Under the pieces are notes generated by a model. The model had not been told where the DNA came from, ran no database searches, and saw only the letters and a list, made by a program, of their open reading frames with translations. The position numbers and the translations under genes were made by a program. Below are positions 1 to 6,712 of a DNA stretch of 7,823 bases, piece after piece. Each line of letters starts with the position of its first letter. The stretch's first letter is position 1. The DNA comes from a bacterium (GTDB taxonomy: Bacteria > Armatimonadota > Fimbriimonadia > Fimbriimonadales > JBAXQP01). The DNA is taken from positions 1 through 7,823 of the forward strand of contig JBAXQP010000126.1 in assembly GCA_037131655.1 (NCBI GenBank). Reading direction: 5' to 3'.

Positions 1-747
1 GTGATATACCTTCTCATACTCATCCGGGTCGTCAATCATCAAGCGCTGAACATCCGCACCGAACATGTCTCTAATTGTTCGGTAAAGCAGTGTCATGTCG
101 CGATAAATCATCCCAGGGGCGCGGGTAACGCGATCGTTAGCCATAATCTGCTGCCAAGTCGTTCGGAGGAATTCGATATCGGCTCGAATCTCCTCATCGC
201 CCTTTCCTTCCGATTCGGTGCGAATAATCACGCCGAAATCGTCGGGATGCATGCTTAAACCAATCTGGCGCAGACGTTCTCGTTCCTCGCGGCTTTCAAT
301 CTTGCGGGAAACTCCGAGGTGGTTGCCTTCCGGCATCAAAACGACATAGCGGCCTGGAAGTGTTAAACGCGTCGAAACTCGAGCGCCTTTGGTGCCGCGC
401 GGTCCTTTGATGACCTGCACCAACACCTCTTGCCCCTGCTTAAGTAAGTCTTTGATATTGCGTCTCTTTAATGTCGAACGTTTGACGGAAGCCGGTAAAG
501 GCTCGCCATCTTCTGATTCAGGCAAGATATCGGCGACGTAGAGAAACGCATTTCGTTCAAGTCCGATGTCCACAAACGCAGCATCCATTCCCGGAAGCAC
601 GTTCTGGACAATCCCTTTATAGATGTTACCGACAACTCTTTCACCGCGTTCAATACGCAGTTCCATAAGCTGTCCTTCTTCAATAACAGCAATACGGGTT
701 TCTCGTGGCGAAACGCTCACGACAATCTCTTTATGTAGGTTCGCTAT
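1..747 (-). CDS. rng: Ribonuclease E/G family endoribonuclease, N-terminal part (C-terminus beyond left edge)
   Basis: Single-strand-specific endoribonuclease of rRNA/tRNA processing and mRNA decay, acting in the cytoplasm. Reading leftwards from 747, the frame is open for 249 codons to the edge. The N-terminus has the family's ETRIAVIEEG-type opening (about residues 16-25). An S1 RNA-binding domain follows (about 37-125), with VVGNIYKGIVQNVLPGMDAA and FVDIGLERNAFLYVAD. At 172-177, GVIIRT matches the 5'-sensor region; R176 and T177 align with the residues of E. coli RNase E (R169, T170) that bind the RNA 5' monophosphate. The DNase I-like catalytic aspartates and the zinc-link cysteines would lie beyond the edge, so RNase G and RNase E cannot be told apart; the symbol is a family-level choice. 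Upstream, the frame has no ATG, GTG or TTG back to the stop near base 885. The start chosen is ATA at 745-747, eight bases after AAGGAGG. The first canonical alternative is GTG at 718-720, which lacks a good ribosome binding site and cuts into the conserved first strand. Confidence 0.93.
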   Translation of the reverse strand, partial: MANLHKEIVVSVSPRETRIAVIEEGQLMELRIERGERVVGNIYKGIVQNVLPGMDAAFVDIGLERNAFLYVADILPESEDGEPLPASVKRSTLKRRNIKDLLKQGQEVLVQVIKGPRGTKGARVSTRLTLPGRYVVLMPEGNHLGVSRKIESREERERLRQIGLSMHPDDFGVIIRTESEGKGDEEIRADIEFLRTTWQQIMANDRVTRAPGMIYRDMTLLYRTIRDMFGADVQRLMIDDPDEYEKVYH

Positions 748-762
748 GGGGAACCCCTCCTT
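745..762 (-). promoter_or_regulatory. Ribosome binding site that sets an ATA start for the RNase E/G gene
   Basis: On the minus strand, AAGGAGG (complement of 756-762) is followed by eight bases and then ATA (complement of 745-747), opening the peptide (M)ANLHKEIVVSVSPRETR. This is near-ideal Shine-Dalgarno strength and spacing, and the resulting N-terminus has the length expected for RNase G-type proteins. The in-frame GTG at 718-720 has only a weak purine stretch (AAAGAG) before it. A single-base error (ATG read as ATA) cannot be excluded from one sequence. Confidence 0.7.
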
Positions 763-960
763 AAGCGAGAAGAACCCTGAAGGATTTAATGAGGCCGACT
801 GTTGGACGGAGCGAACGGAGCCAAAAGAATTAAATAAACACCGCTTATAATGGGCGAAAGCTTCTATGCTTTTCGATACAAATTAATTCTTTACTTGCGT
901 CTGCACGCTTAAACATCTAATCCAAACTTTATTAGAACTTGTCGGCATTTCGGCTGCGGG

Positions 961-984
961 TCACTCATATATCGAGTGATTTTT
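961..984. other. Small hairpin TCACTC/GAGTGA with a T run on the plus strand
   Basis: Perfect six-base arms at 961-966 and 974-979 enclose a seven-base loop. The stem can be extended by three G-T pairs (958-960 with 980-982), and TTTTT follows at 980-984. It resembles a weak plus-strand terminator, but no plus-strand gene lies upstream in the window. On the minus strand it would be a structured element in the RNase mRNA leader, with no U-tract after it. Confidence 0.35.
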
Positions 985-1014
985 GCGGTTTTCTGATTGC
1001 CGCCTCTATAAATA

Positions 1015-1043
1015 ATTAATATAGAAGCATTTACTTCAGTCAA
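1015..1043 (-). promoter_or_regulatory. Candidate sigma70-type promoter for the RNase E/G gene (proximal)
   Basis: On the minus strand, TTGACT (complement of 1038-1043) lies 17 bases from ATTAAT (complement of 1015-1020). The -35 is close to consensus and the -10 is weak. Transcription from here would give a leader of about 260 nt before the ATA start of the RNase gene. Confidence 0.4.
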
Positions 1044-1148
1044 AATCGTGTATTCCGCGCCTTGGTCTAACAGATAAACCCTTTAGTTCTGACTACTCGC
1101 TAGTAATTTATACAATGTGGGCAATACCCACTTATATCCTTCAAATCT

Positions 1149-1173
1149 AAAATTGATTGTACCCGATAATCAA
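1149..1173 (-). terminator. Possible weak terminator downstream of tRNA-Leu
   Basis: Read on the minus strand, TTGATT (1168-1173) pairs with AATCAA (1153-1158) across a nine-base loop, and TTTT follows (1149-1152). It lies about 50 bases past the tRNA 3' end. The stem is short and AT-rich and the U-tract is short, so it would be inefficient. It shares bases with a candidate promoter. Confidence 0.25.
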
Positions 1174-1184
1174 AGCATCGACAA
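1156..1184 (-). promoter_or_regulatory. Candidate sigma70-type promoter for the RNase E/G gene (distal)
   Basis: On the minus strand, TTGTCG (complement of 1179-1184) lies 17 bases before TACAAT (complement of 1156-1161). Each box keeps most of the consensus and the spacing is ideal. Transcription would begin near 1149, about 400 nt before the RNase start. The element overlaps a weak hairpin (1153-1173) that could instead end the tRNA transcript. Confidence 0.4.
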
Positions 1185-1221
1185 GCTGAACAAAAAGTAA
1201 TAGAAGTTATTTTGAGAAGAG

Positions 1222-1305
1222 TGCGCGGGAAGGGACTTGAACCCATACAACCTTGCGGTCACTAGGCCCTCAACCTAGCGCGTCTACCAATTCCGCCACC
1301 CGCGC
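1222..1305 (-). tRNA. tRNA-Leu (anticodon GAG)
   Basis: The 84-nt minus-strand sequence folds as a class II tRNA. The acceptor stem is GCGCGGG (1299-1305) with CCCGCGC (1223-1229), followed by discriminator A (1222). The D arm contains AATTGGTAGA. The anticodon stem CTAGG/CCTAG encloses loop TTGAGGG, with anticodon GAG at 1269-1271, so it reads CUC and CUU leucine codons. The long variable arm has a GACC-GCAA-GGTT hairpin, typical of tRNA-Leu. The T arm contains GGGTTCAAGTCCC; its stem ATGGG/CCCTT has one T-T mismatch at its second pair. The 3' CCA is not encoded (CTC follows), so it must be added by tRNA nucleotidyltransferase. Confidence 0.96.
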
Positions 1306-1325
1306 ACGAATTTCGAAGCCCTTTT

Positions 1326-1354
1326 TTTATACCCGAACTCGCTTCGTTTGTCAA
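1326..1354 (-). promoter_or_regulatory. Near-consensus sigma70 promoter of tRNA-Leu
   Basis: On the minus strand, TTGACA (complement of 1349-1354) is a perfect -35 box. It lies 17 bases before TATAAA (complement of 1326-1331), a five-of-six -10 box. Transcription would start near 1319, about 14 bases before the mature tRNA 5' end at 1305, so only a short leader needs removal by RNase P. This is the strongest promoter in the window, as expected for a stable RNA gene. Confidence 0.85.
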
Positions 1355-1431
1355 GCGACTGGGGGATTAACCAGGTTTATTGTTTGCTGACCTCTCAACC
1401 GGCTTTTTCGTATACCTATTTACGCGGTGTC

Positions 1432-1440
1432 TGGTACAAT
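1432..1440 (+). promoter_or_regulatory. Extended -10 promoter of dxs
   Basis: TGGTACAAT gives the extended -10 TG (1432-1433) plus one base, then TACAAT (1435-1440). No good -35 box lies 16-18 bases upstream, which fits an extended -10 promoter. The start would fall near 1447, leaving a leader of about 15 nt to the dxs ATG at 1462. It is arranged back to back with the tRNA-Leu promoter. Confidence 0.55.
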
Positions 1441-1461
1441 TAAATTATATAGGAGCATTTA

Positions 1462-3408
1462 ATGCCTGTCAACAAGGGAGAATCTCCAGGTCGTCTATTA
1501 GAATCGATATGCTGCCCTGCGGATATTGTAAATTTTTCGAGGGAGCAACTCAAACAGCTAGCTGATGAATTGAGACAAGCGATAATTTCAAATGTCTCTA
1601 AGACCGGCGGGCATTTTGCAAGCAACCTGGGAACGGTCGAGCTTACGACCTCTCTCTACGCCACCCATAATATTCCACCTGATAAAATCATTTGGGATGT
1701 CGGCCATCAAGCTTACCCTCATAAGATGCTGACCGGACGGCTTGATCAATTCCCTACCCTTCGGCAATACGGAGGTATAAGCGGTTTTTTACGAAGAGAT
1801 GAAAGCCCCTTTGACGTATGGGGCGCAGGTCATGCCTCTACTTCAATTTCTGCTGCTCTTGGTTATGCGATTGCCCGTGATAAATTAAAGACCAACGAAC
1901 ACGTAGTCGCCATTCTCGGTGATGCGGCGCTTACCGGCGGAATGGCATGGGAAGCTTTAAATAATGCCGGCGCGCTTAATACCGACCTTACGGTCATCCT
2001 CAATGACAACAAGATGTCGATCGCCGAAAATGTTGGGGCGCTAAGCACCTACCTTGCCAAGCTACGAGCGCGGCCATGGTTCCAGAATTTAGAAATCCAA
2101 GCACGACATGCTGCTGAAATCTTCCCCAAATCAATCCAAAAAACCGCAGCCGGTCTTAAACACAGCGTAACCTACTATGTGTCCCCCGAAGAAACCGGCT
2201 CGGTGTTTGAGGGGATGGGTTTCAACTATATCGGTCCGATAGATGGTCACGATCTCGATGTTATGTTGGACGTTTTTTCTAACGCCAAAGAACTAAAAGG
2301 CCCCGTTTTAATCCATGTAATCACAGTCAAAGGCAAAGGCTATGAATTCGCTGAAAGTGATGCTCGCAAATGGCATGGCGTGACGCCGTTTGGGGTTGAG
2401 GAAGGCAAATTCGAACAGGCTCCCAGTGGAATCACCTATACACAAGCGTTCGTAGATGCCTTAATCGATGTTGCAGAGAATGACGAAAAAATAGTCGCCA
2501 TCACAGCCGCTATGCCGGATGGGACAGGGCTAAATAAGTTCAAAGCAAAGCATCCTGACCGATTTTTTGATGTAGGGATTGCCGAAGAGCACGCAGTCAC
2601 ATTTGCGGCTGGTCTAGCGGCAGCAGGTATGAAGCCGGTTGTTGCCATCTACTCATCGTTTCTGCAGCGTGCCTACGATATGATTCTGCACGATGTGTGC
2701 CTCCAGAATTTGCCGGTTAAATTCATGCTCGACCGAGCAGGCCTTGTTGGAGATGATGGGGCAACTCATCATGGCGTTTTTGATCTTTCTTACCTCGGAA
2801 TGATCCCCAACATTGTAGTAATGGCGCCCCGCGATACGACAGAGCAGACTTTGATGGTTAACTTTGCGCTTAACTATGATGAACACCCCATCGCCGTACG
2901 CTACCCGCGAGGTTCCTCGGGTGAGGTTAATAGGGATATACGTTATACACCCATCCAACTCGGCAAATCAGAACTTATGAGAGATGGAGATGATCTGGCG
3001 ATATTAGCGATTGGATCGATGGTCACTCCTGCTTGGGAGGCTGCGAATAGCTTGTCATCGAAGGGAATCAGCGCTGCTGTTTTGAATGCCCGTTTCGCTA
3101 AGCCGTTGGATGAAAAGCTTATCTTACAGCTAGCTCGCAGGATAAAACATCTGATTATCATTGAAGAAAATGTCGCAACCGGTGGTTTCGGCCAATCGGT
3201 TATCTCACTTCTTATGCGTGAAGGCCTGAATGATATTGCGATCAAGCATCTATCAATCCCCGACCAATTCGTAGAACACGGCTCAATCAGCCAATTACGC
3301 GCCGACTGCGGCCTAAACACCGAAGGAATAATCCGCGCCGCCTGCGATCTAATTTTAAACCAAGCCGGTGTAAGCCCCAATGCGATAGGAGTACCGATCA
3401 GTACGTAG
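1462..3408 (+). CDS. dxs: 1-deoxy-D-xylulose-5-phosphate synthase
   Basis: Thiamine-diphosphate enzyme that condenses pyruvate and D-glyceraldehyde 3-phosphate, releasing CO2, to give DXP. This is the entry step of the MEP isoprenoid pathway and also supplies thiamine and pyridoxal synthesis; cytoplasmic homodimer. At 648 residues it is slightly longer than the usual 620-640. Domain I holds TGGHFASNLGTVE with H51 and WDVGHQAYPHK with H82. The diphosphate/Mg motif begins at GDA (153-155) and ends at NDN (181-183); most relatives read GDG, here alanine replaces the second glycine. Domain II has IAEEHAVTFAAGLAAAG with catalytic E375, then HD 410-411, DRAG 424-427 and THHG with H436. Domain III (about 505-635) is a transketolase C-terminal domain. 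The ATG is preceded by AGGAG (1451-1455) at six bases. A methyltransferase gene follows after 38 nt on the same strand. Confidence 0.98.
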   Translation: MPVNKGESPGRLLESICCPADIVNFSREQLKQLADELRQAIISNVSKTGGHFASNLGTVELTTSLYATHNIPPDKIIWDVGHQAYPHKMLTGRLDQFPTLRQYGGISGFLRRDESPFDVWGAGHASTSISAALGYAIARDKLKTNEHVVAILGDAALTGGMAWEALNNAGALNTDLTVILNDNKMSIAENVGALSTYLAKLRARPWFQNLEIQARHAAEIFPKSIQKTAAGLKHSVTYYVSPEETGSVFEGMGFNYIGPIDGHDLDVMLDVFSNAKELKGPVLIHVITVKGKGYEFAESDARKWHGVTPFGVEEGKFEQAPSGITYTQAFVDALIDVAENDEKIVAITAAMPDGTGLNKFKAKHPDRFFDVGIAEEHAVTFAAGLAAAGMKPVVAIYSSFLQRAYDMILHDVCLQNLPVKFMLDRAGLVGDDGATHHGVFDLSYLGMIPNIVVMAPRDTTEQTLMVNFALNYDEHPIAVRYPRGSSGEVNRDIRYTPIQLGKSELMRDGDDLAILAIGSMVTPAWEAANSLSSKGISAAVLNARFAKPLDEKLILQLARRIKHLIIIEENVATGGFGQSVISLLMREGLNDIAIKHLSIPDQFVEHGSISQLRADCGLNTEGIIRAACDLILNQAGVSPNAIGVPIST

Positions 3409-3446
3409 AGCGAATTGCGGAAAATAAGAACTACAAGGATGTATAG

Positions 3447-4280
3447 ATGAAAAAGGGATTTCTTGATATTTTACGTTGCCCTGATTGCAAAGGCACTTTA
3501 TCAGTTACGGATGATAAGATTGATGGTGATGAAATTGTCTCCGGAAAGCTTGTCTGCCAAGGTTGTCAGGGGACATTTCCAATCTCGGAAATGGGCGTTC
3601 CACAGATGCTTCCTGCGGCGCTACAGTCTGAAACACCTCAAGACGAAGATTTTCAACGAAAGAAAATCGAGATGGCAACTCGTGACGAGCAAGTCACTGT
3701 TTATGATAAGCTCCCCCTCCTCCTGGCATTTGGCCGAATTGAAATTCCATTATCTATTAAATATGCTCAGCTACGTCCGACTGATACGCTATTGGAAGGC
3801 GGATGCGGTAATGGACGCATGACCCAAGAATTTGCCCGTTGCGTGAAAAGGTTGGTCGCGCTCGATTTCTCTTTAGCTTCAATTCATATGAATTTAGAAC
3901 GCCTAAAGAGTGCAGGTGTCACTAACGTAGACCTCGTTCAAGGCGACCTCAGCCATTTGCCCATGGCAACGGATGCTTTCGATAGAGTAGTTTCGTGCCA
4001 GGTCATCGAACACCTTCCCAGCCACGATTCAAGAGCCAAAGCCATCAAAGAATTTAGCCGCGTCAGCAAAACCGGTTCAAAAGTAGTTGTAACCGGCTAT
4101 AAATATAACTTATACGAACGAATATTCGGCACAAAACAAGGTGAACACCCCGGCAAAATCCCGTTCTTCCGCTTCACCAAAAAAGAATTCAAAGACCTAA
4201 TGGAAGAAGGTCTAAAAGTAGAAGCCATAGACGGCCGCCTAATCTACACCTGGGTCGCCCGAAGCCAAAACGCGAAATAA
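3447..4280 (+). CDS. Class I SAM-dependent methyltransferase with N-terminal Trm112-like zinc ribbon
   Basis: The 277-residue protein begins with a zinc ribbon: CPDC (C11, C14) and CQGC (C37, C40), followed by FPISEMGVPQMLP, a typical ending of the Trm112p-like/UPF0434 module. A Rossmann-fold methyltransferase (Methyltransf_11 type) occupies about 95-225. SAM-binding motif I is LLEGGCGNGR (115-124), D140 (ALDFS) ends the second strand, D167 (QGDLSHLP) lies in motif III, and FDRVVSCQVIEHL (178-190) is motif IV. The substrate is not evident; quinone, lipid, tRNA and small-metabolite methylation are all possible. The fusion of Trm112-like ribbon and methyltransferase recurs in bacterial proteins of unknown substrate. 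The ATG has AAGGA (3435-3439) seven bases upstream. Being 38 nt after dxs with no terminator between, it is probably cotranscribed; this hints at, but does not prove, an isoprenoid-linked substrate. Confidence 0.88.
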   Translation: MKKGFLDILRCPDCKGTLSVTDDKIDGDEIVSGKLVCQGCQGTFPISEMGVPQMLPAALQSETPQDEDFQRKKIEMATRDEQVTVYDKLPLLLAFGRIEIPLSIKYAQLRPTDTLLEGGCGNGRMTQEFARCVKRLVALDFSLASIHMNLERLKSAGVTNVDLVQGDLSHLPMATDAFDRVVSCQVIEHLPSHDSRAKAIKEFSRVSKTGSKVVVTGYKYNLYERIFGTKQGEHPGKIPFFRFTKKEFKDLMEEGLKVEAIDGRLIYTWVARSQNAK

Positions 4281-4304
4281 TGAGGCGTGATCGTAGATTA
4301 AAAT

Positions 4305-4337
4305 AATAAGGGCAAAGCTATCAGCTTGGCCCTTATT
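4305..4337. terminator. Bidirectional rho-independent terminator between convergent genes
   Basis: Arms of 14 bases, AATAAGGGCAAAGC (4305-4318) and GCTTGGCCCTTATT (4324-4337), pair with one mismatch around a five-base loop. The outer arms are AT-rich, so each strand shows a T-containing tail after a GC-rich core. It lies 24 bases past the methyltransferase stop and 5 bases past the VIT/VWA stop, so it can end both convergent transcripts. Confidence 0.75.
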
Positions 4338-4342
4338 CATAG

Positions 4343-6712
4343 TTAGGCTTTGTGCCAGTAATGAGGCAAAGCCCAGCCTGCAGCACCTAGACCTAATGCT
4401 AGTATTGAGATGCCGCTTACACTCAAGTTATTACTACTTTTTGAGTGCTTCTGTTTCCCTGTTACCAGCATCTCCAGTTCTTCTTCAGACAGCTTGTCCT
4501 TGCCTTTGCTGCCAATAAGAATTGCATTATTTCCGACTACAACCAGTACTTCCTCGCCGACTGAACTGTACTGCGCCATCTTCGGCATACGCTTTATAAG
4601 CTGGAAGTGAGCATCACTATTTCGCTTGATATTAGTGAGTTGTTGTTGGGATTGATAGCGGCTATCAGTCCATTGGCTGCCGTCAAAGTAGAAGGTATGA
4701 TCACGGGCATATTGAACTCGGTTAACGGCTCTATTAATTTCATCCTTATGTGCAGCCATCTCCGATTCGCCCTTAATCTTCCCTAATGCCCCATAGTTTC
4801 CGCCCCCATAACCTTGTACTGGAGCGTTTTGAGCGTTCTTATAATTGCGCGATGCTCTACTTTGATCCTGAGCGCCCACACTCACATCAGGGGCAGGTCT
4901 TAACGCAGCCATATTGCTGGTTGCAACCTCGTCATCTCGGAAACTGCCATCCCTTAACGCCTCAATTTGTCGATCATCGATCATGAATGAGGTGTATTCA
5001 GTGATAATCCCATACTCTCTGGCAAGCCGCACAATCTCCTGAATGACTTCTGGATTGTTATGCAGCCGGACTTCATCCATGAGAAAACCTATTTTCCTCA
5101 TCGCCCAAATGCGAGGGATATAGTCATTAGAATCGGCTCTATCCGGCCAATTTGCAGCTAGTCTCACCGTTCGTGGTTTATTGCTTGCCAATCCTTCAAG
5201 GACAACCGTTCCAGCCCCTGACCCTTTATATCGACCGGCGATCACTACCTGTCCGCCTCGGAACAGGTCAGGAAGTTCCTTCGGATAAACCTCCAACGCC
5301 TCGACCCCTTTGAATAACACCTTCAAGTCGGTGAGGACAGGAGAGCTCATCATGTCGAAGAAACCACTAATCTTGACCTCGATATTCTCGTTTTGCTGAA
5401 CGAAATCGCTTTCGCCGCGGTTTTGGTTGGCAAGTTTGTCAAGGAATGTCACATTTACATCTTCGCCGACTCCCCAAACAAACAATCGCGCGCGAATACT
5501 GTTTTTATCCTTAACATCTGATAGGATTCGTTTCACATCCGTCTCACCGACAGTAGGAAGCCCATCGGTTAAGAATAAAATCGTCTTCAACCCAGTTGAA
5601 TCATCCTCTTTTAGCAGTTTAACGGCTGCAGAAAGTGCGTCCTTAATGTTAGTACCCCCCTGAGCATCTAATTCAGATACTTTCTTCATAGCCTTTTTGA
5701 CATTCTCAGGAGTAGCTGACACAAGTTCATTCTCAAATAAGTCTGGCTCTTCGTTAAAAGCGATTACGGCAAATTTATCCTGCGGCTTTAAGTGTTGAAT
5801 GGTGTACTTGAACGCCGCTTTGGCTTGCTCGATCTTTTCACCTGTCATACTGCCGGTTCGGTCCACCACAAACACGACATGCTTAGGCATCTCTGCCGCA
5901 GCCTGTTTTGCGCTGGGAGAAACGAACAATAAGAAATAGCCGTCCTCTCCTGAACGATAAGTCAATAGGCTCATGCCCAAGTCCTCATGACTTGCTCGAT
6001 AATAAACGACCAAATCACGATCCGGGTGAATGTTCGATGCTTCCCATGTCACTGTCGCATGATTTGGATTCTTAATTCGTACGCTCGCATCGCCATGGCT
6101 TGGCGAAAAGACACTCTGCAGTGGCGCAGAGCTTTCGATCTCGACTGTAGCCGATAATGAAGCGATCGGCTTGTTGGACATCTGGTCAACACGAAGCGGA
6201 TAGATATATCGCATTGCTCCGCCCTCTTGTTTGAGGGATTCGGCATAGCGAATAGTGATCTTCCTCTCTGCGCCGGATGGGATTGGGTATACGCTCAGTT
6301 TCACTAACCCACGCTCGGCATATTCGAGGAGCGCAGGGTCACGTCTACGTCTTACAATACTCTCATAAAGGTTACGGGCTTCATCGCGCCCCATCAACTT
6401 GCCTTCGTAAATTTTGTCCCCAATAGTCATCGTTAAACGAGTAATGGCAGCCCCTTCCGGCACAGGAAATAGATACATTGCTTCCTGCTCAATAGGGCTA
6501 TCATTTCGGAAGACTTGCTCGATGGTAGTCTCAGCCACACCGTCATGAATTTTCGCAACGGCATGCTGTAATTTGACCGTGAAAGGCCGTATCATGATTG
6601 GCCTTGTCTCTGTTGGAGGCAATACATGAGTAGGGATTAGCATCCCATCCGCCCATGCCGCCTGAAACAATCCCGCAGTACAAACTGCAAGCAAAAACAT
6701 AATTCTTTTCAT
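4343..6712 (-). CDS. Secreted VIT and VWA domain protein with C-terminal membrane anchor
   Basis: Envelope protein of the inter-alpha-trypsin-inhibitor-like family, 789 residues from the ATG at 6710-6712. A signal peptide (MKRIMFLLAV to AWA, probable cut after A21) is followed by a VIT domain (about 25-160). The VWA domain (about 277-460) has VVFVVDRTGSM with metal-site residues D284, T286 and S288, then T354 (GGTN) and D383 (LTDG): a full MIDAS, with Thr at the usual first Ser. The family signature REYGIITEYTSFMIDD is at about 565-580. A Gly/Asn/Gln-rich linker (about 605-650) leads to a conserved tail with FYFDGSQWTD and GEEVLVVVGNNAILIG. A hydrophobic segment (about 763-782) and short HYWHKA tail suggest a membrane anchor. 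Upstream, AAGGAG (complement of 6721-6726) is eight bases from this ATG. The in-frame GTG at 6719-6721 overlaps the Shine-Dalgarno, so it is unlikely to be the start. VWA domains of this kind bind metal-dependent ligands; the ligand is unknown. Confidence 0.93.
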   Translation of the reverse strand: MKRIMFLLAVCTAGLFQAAWADGMLIPTHVLPPTETRPIMIRPFTVKLQHAVAKIHDGVAETTIEQVFRNDSPIEQEAMYLFPVPEGAAITRLTMTIGDKIYEGKLMGRDEARNLYESIVRRRRDPALLEYAERGLVKLSVYPIPSGAERKITIRYAESLKQEGGAMRYIYPLRVDQMSNKPIASLSATVEIESSAPLQSVFSPSHGDASVRIKNPNHATVTWEASNIHPDRDLVVYYRASHEDLGMSLLTYRSGEDGYFLLFVSPSAKQAAAEMPKHVVFVVDRTGSMTGEKIEQAKAAFKYTIQHLKPQDKFAVIAFNEEPDLFENELVSATPENVKKAMKKVSELDAQGGTNIKDALSAAVKLLKEDDSTGLKTILFLTDGLPTVGETDVKRILSDVKDKNSIRARLFVWGVGEDVNVTFLDKLANQNRGESDFVQQNENIEVKISGFFDMMSSPVLTDLKVLFKGVEALEVYPKELPDLFRGGQVVIAGRYKGSGAGTVVLEGLASNKPRTVRLAANWPDRADSNDYIPRIWAMRKIGFLMDEVRLHNNPEVIQEIVRLAREYGIITEYTSFMIDDRQIEALRDGSFRDDEVATSNMAALRPAPDVSVGAQDQSRASRNYKNAQNAPVQGYGGGNYGALGKIKGESEMAAHKDEINRAVNRVQYARDHTFYFDGSQWTDSRYQSQQQLTNIKRNSDAHFQLIKRMPKMAQYSSVGEEVLVVVGNNAILIGSKGKDKLSEEELEMLVTGKQKHSKSSNNLSVSGISILALGLGAAGWALPHYWHKA

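Larger units (their letters stand above)
748..1221. other. Intergenic region between the RNase gene and tRNA-Leu; no protein gene seen
   Basis: About 470 bases of AT-rich sequence. Reading frames are short (about 20 codons or fewer from an ATG) and none has a ribosome binding site. Items seen: two minus-strand promoter candidates (1156-1184 and 1015-1043), a hairpin GTGGG-CAATA-CCCAC at 1117-1131, a weak GCGG/CCGC stem at 985-1003, and a TCACTC/GAGTGA stem at 961-979. If either promoter is used, most of this stretch is 5' leader of the RNase mRNA. A small RNA is possible but not shown. Confidence 0.6.

Noticed and set aside
850..912. Short plus-strand frame starting with ATG at 850 (about 20 codons)
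   Set aside because: No ribosome binding site and no recognisable product. It lies opposite the probable leader of the RNase gene.
880..950. Short minus-strand frame of about 21 codons within the RNase leader (possible leader peptide)
   Set aside because: No Shine-Dalgarno before its ATG, and no run of regulatory codons. Nothing separates it from chance.
961..984. Rho-independent terminator on the plus strand
   Set aside because: The stem is only six solid pairs and no plus-strand gene lies upstream in the window to terminate. Kept only as a hairpin.
2653..3380. Long minus-strand open frames opposite dxs (101 and 145 codons)
   Set aside because: The plus strand encodes a complete, well-conserved Dxs across this stretch. 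The opposite frames show no family resemblance and are shadows of its codon use.
3463..3822. Overlapping 119-codon plus-strand frame inside the methyltransferase gene
   Set aside because: The main frame carries the zinc ribbon and SAM-binding motifs; this alternative frame has no recognisable domain.
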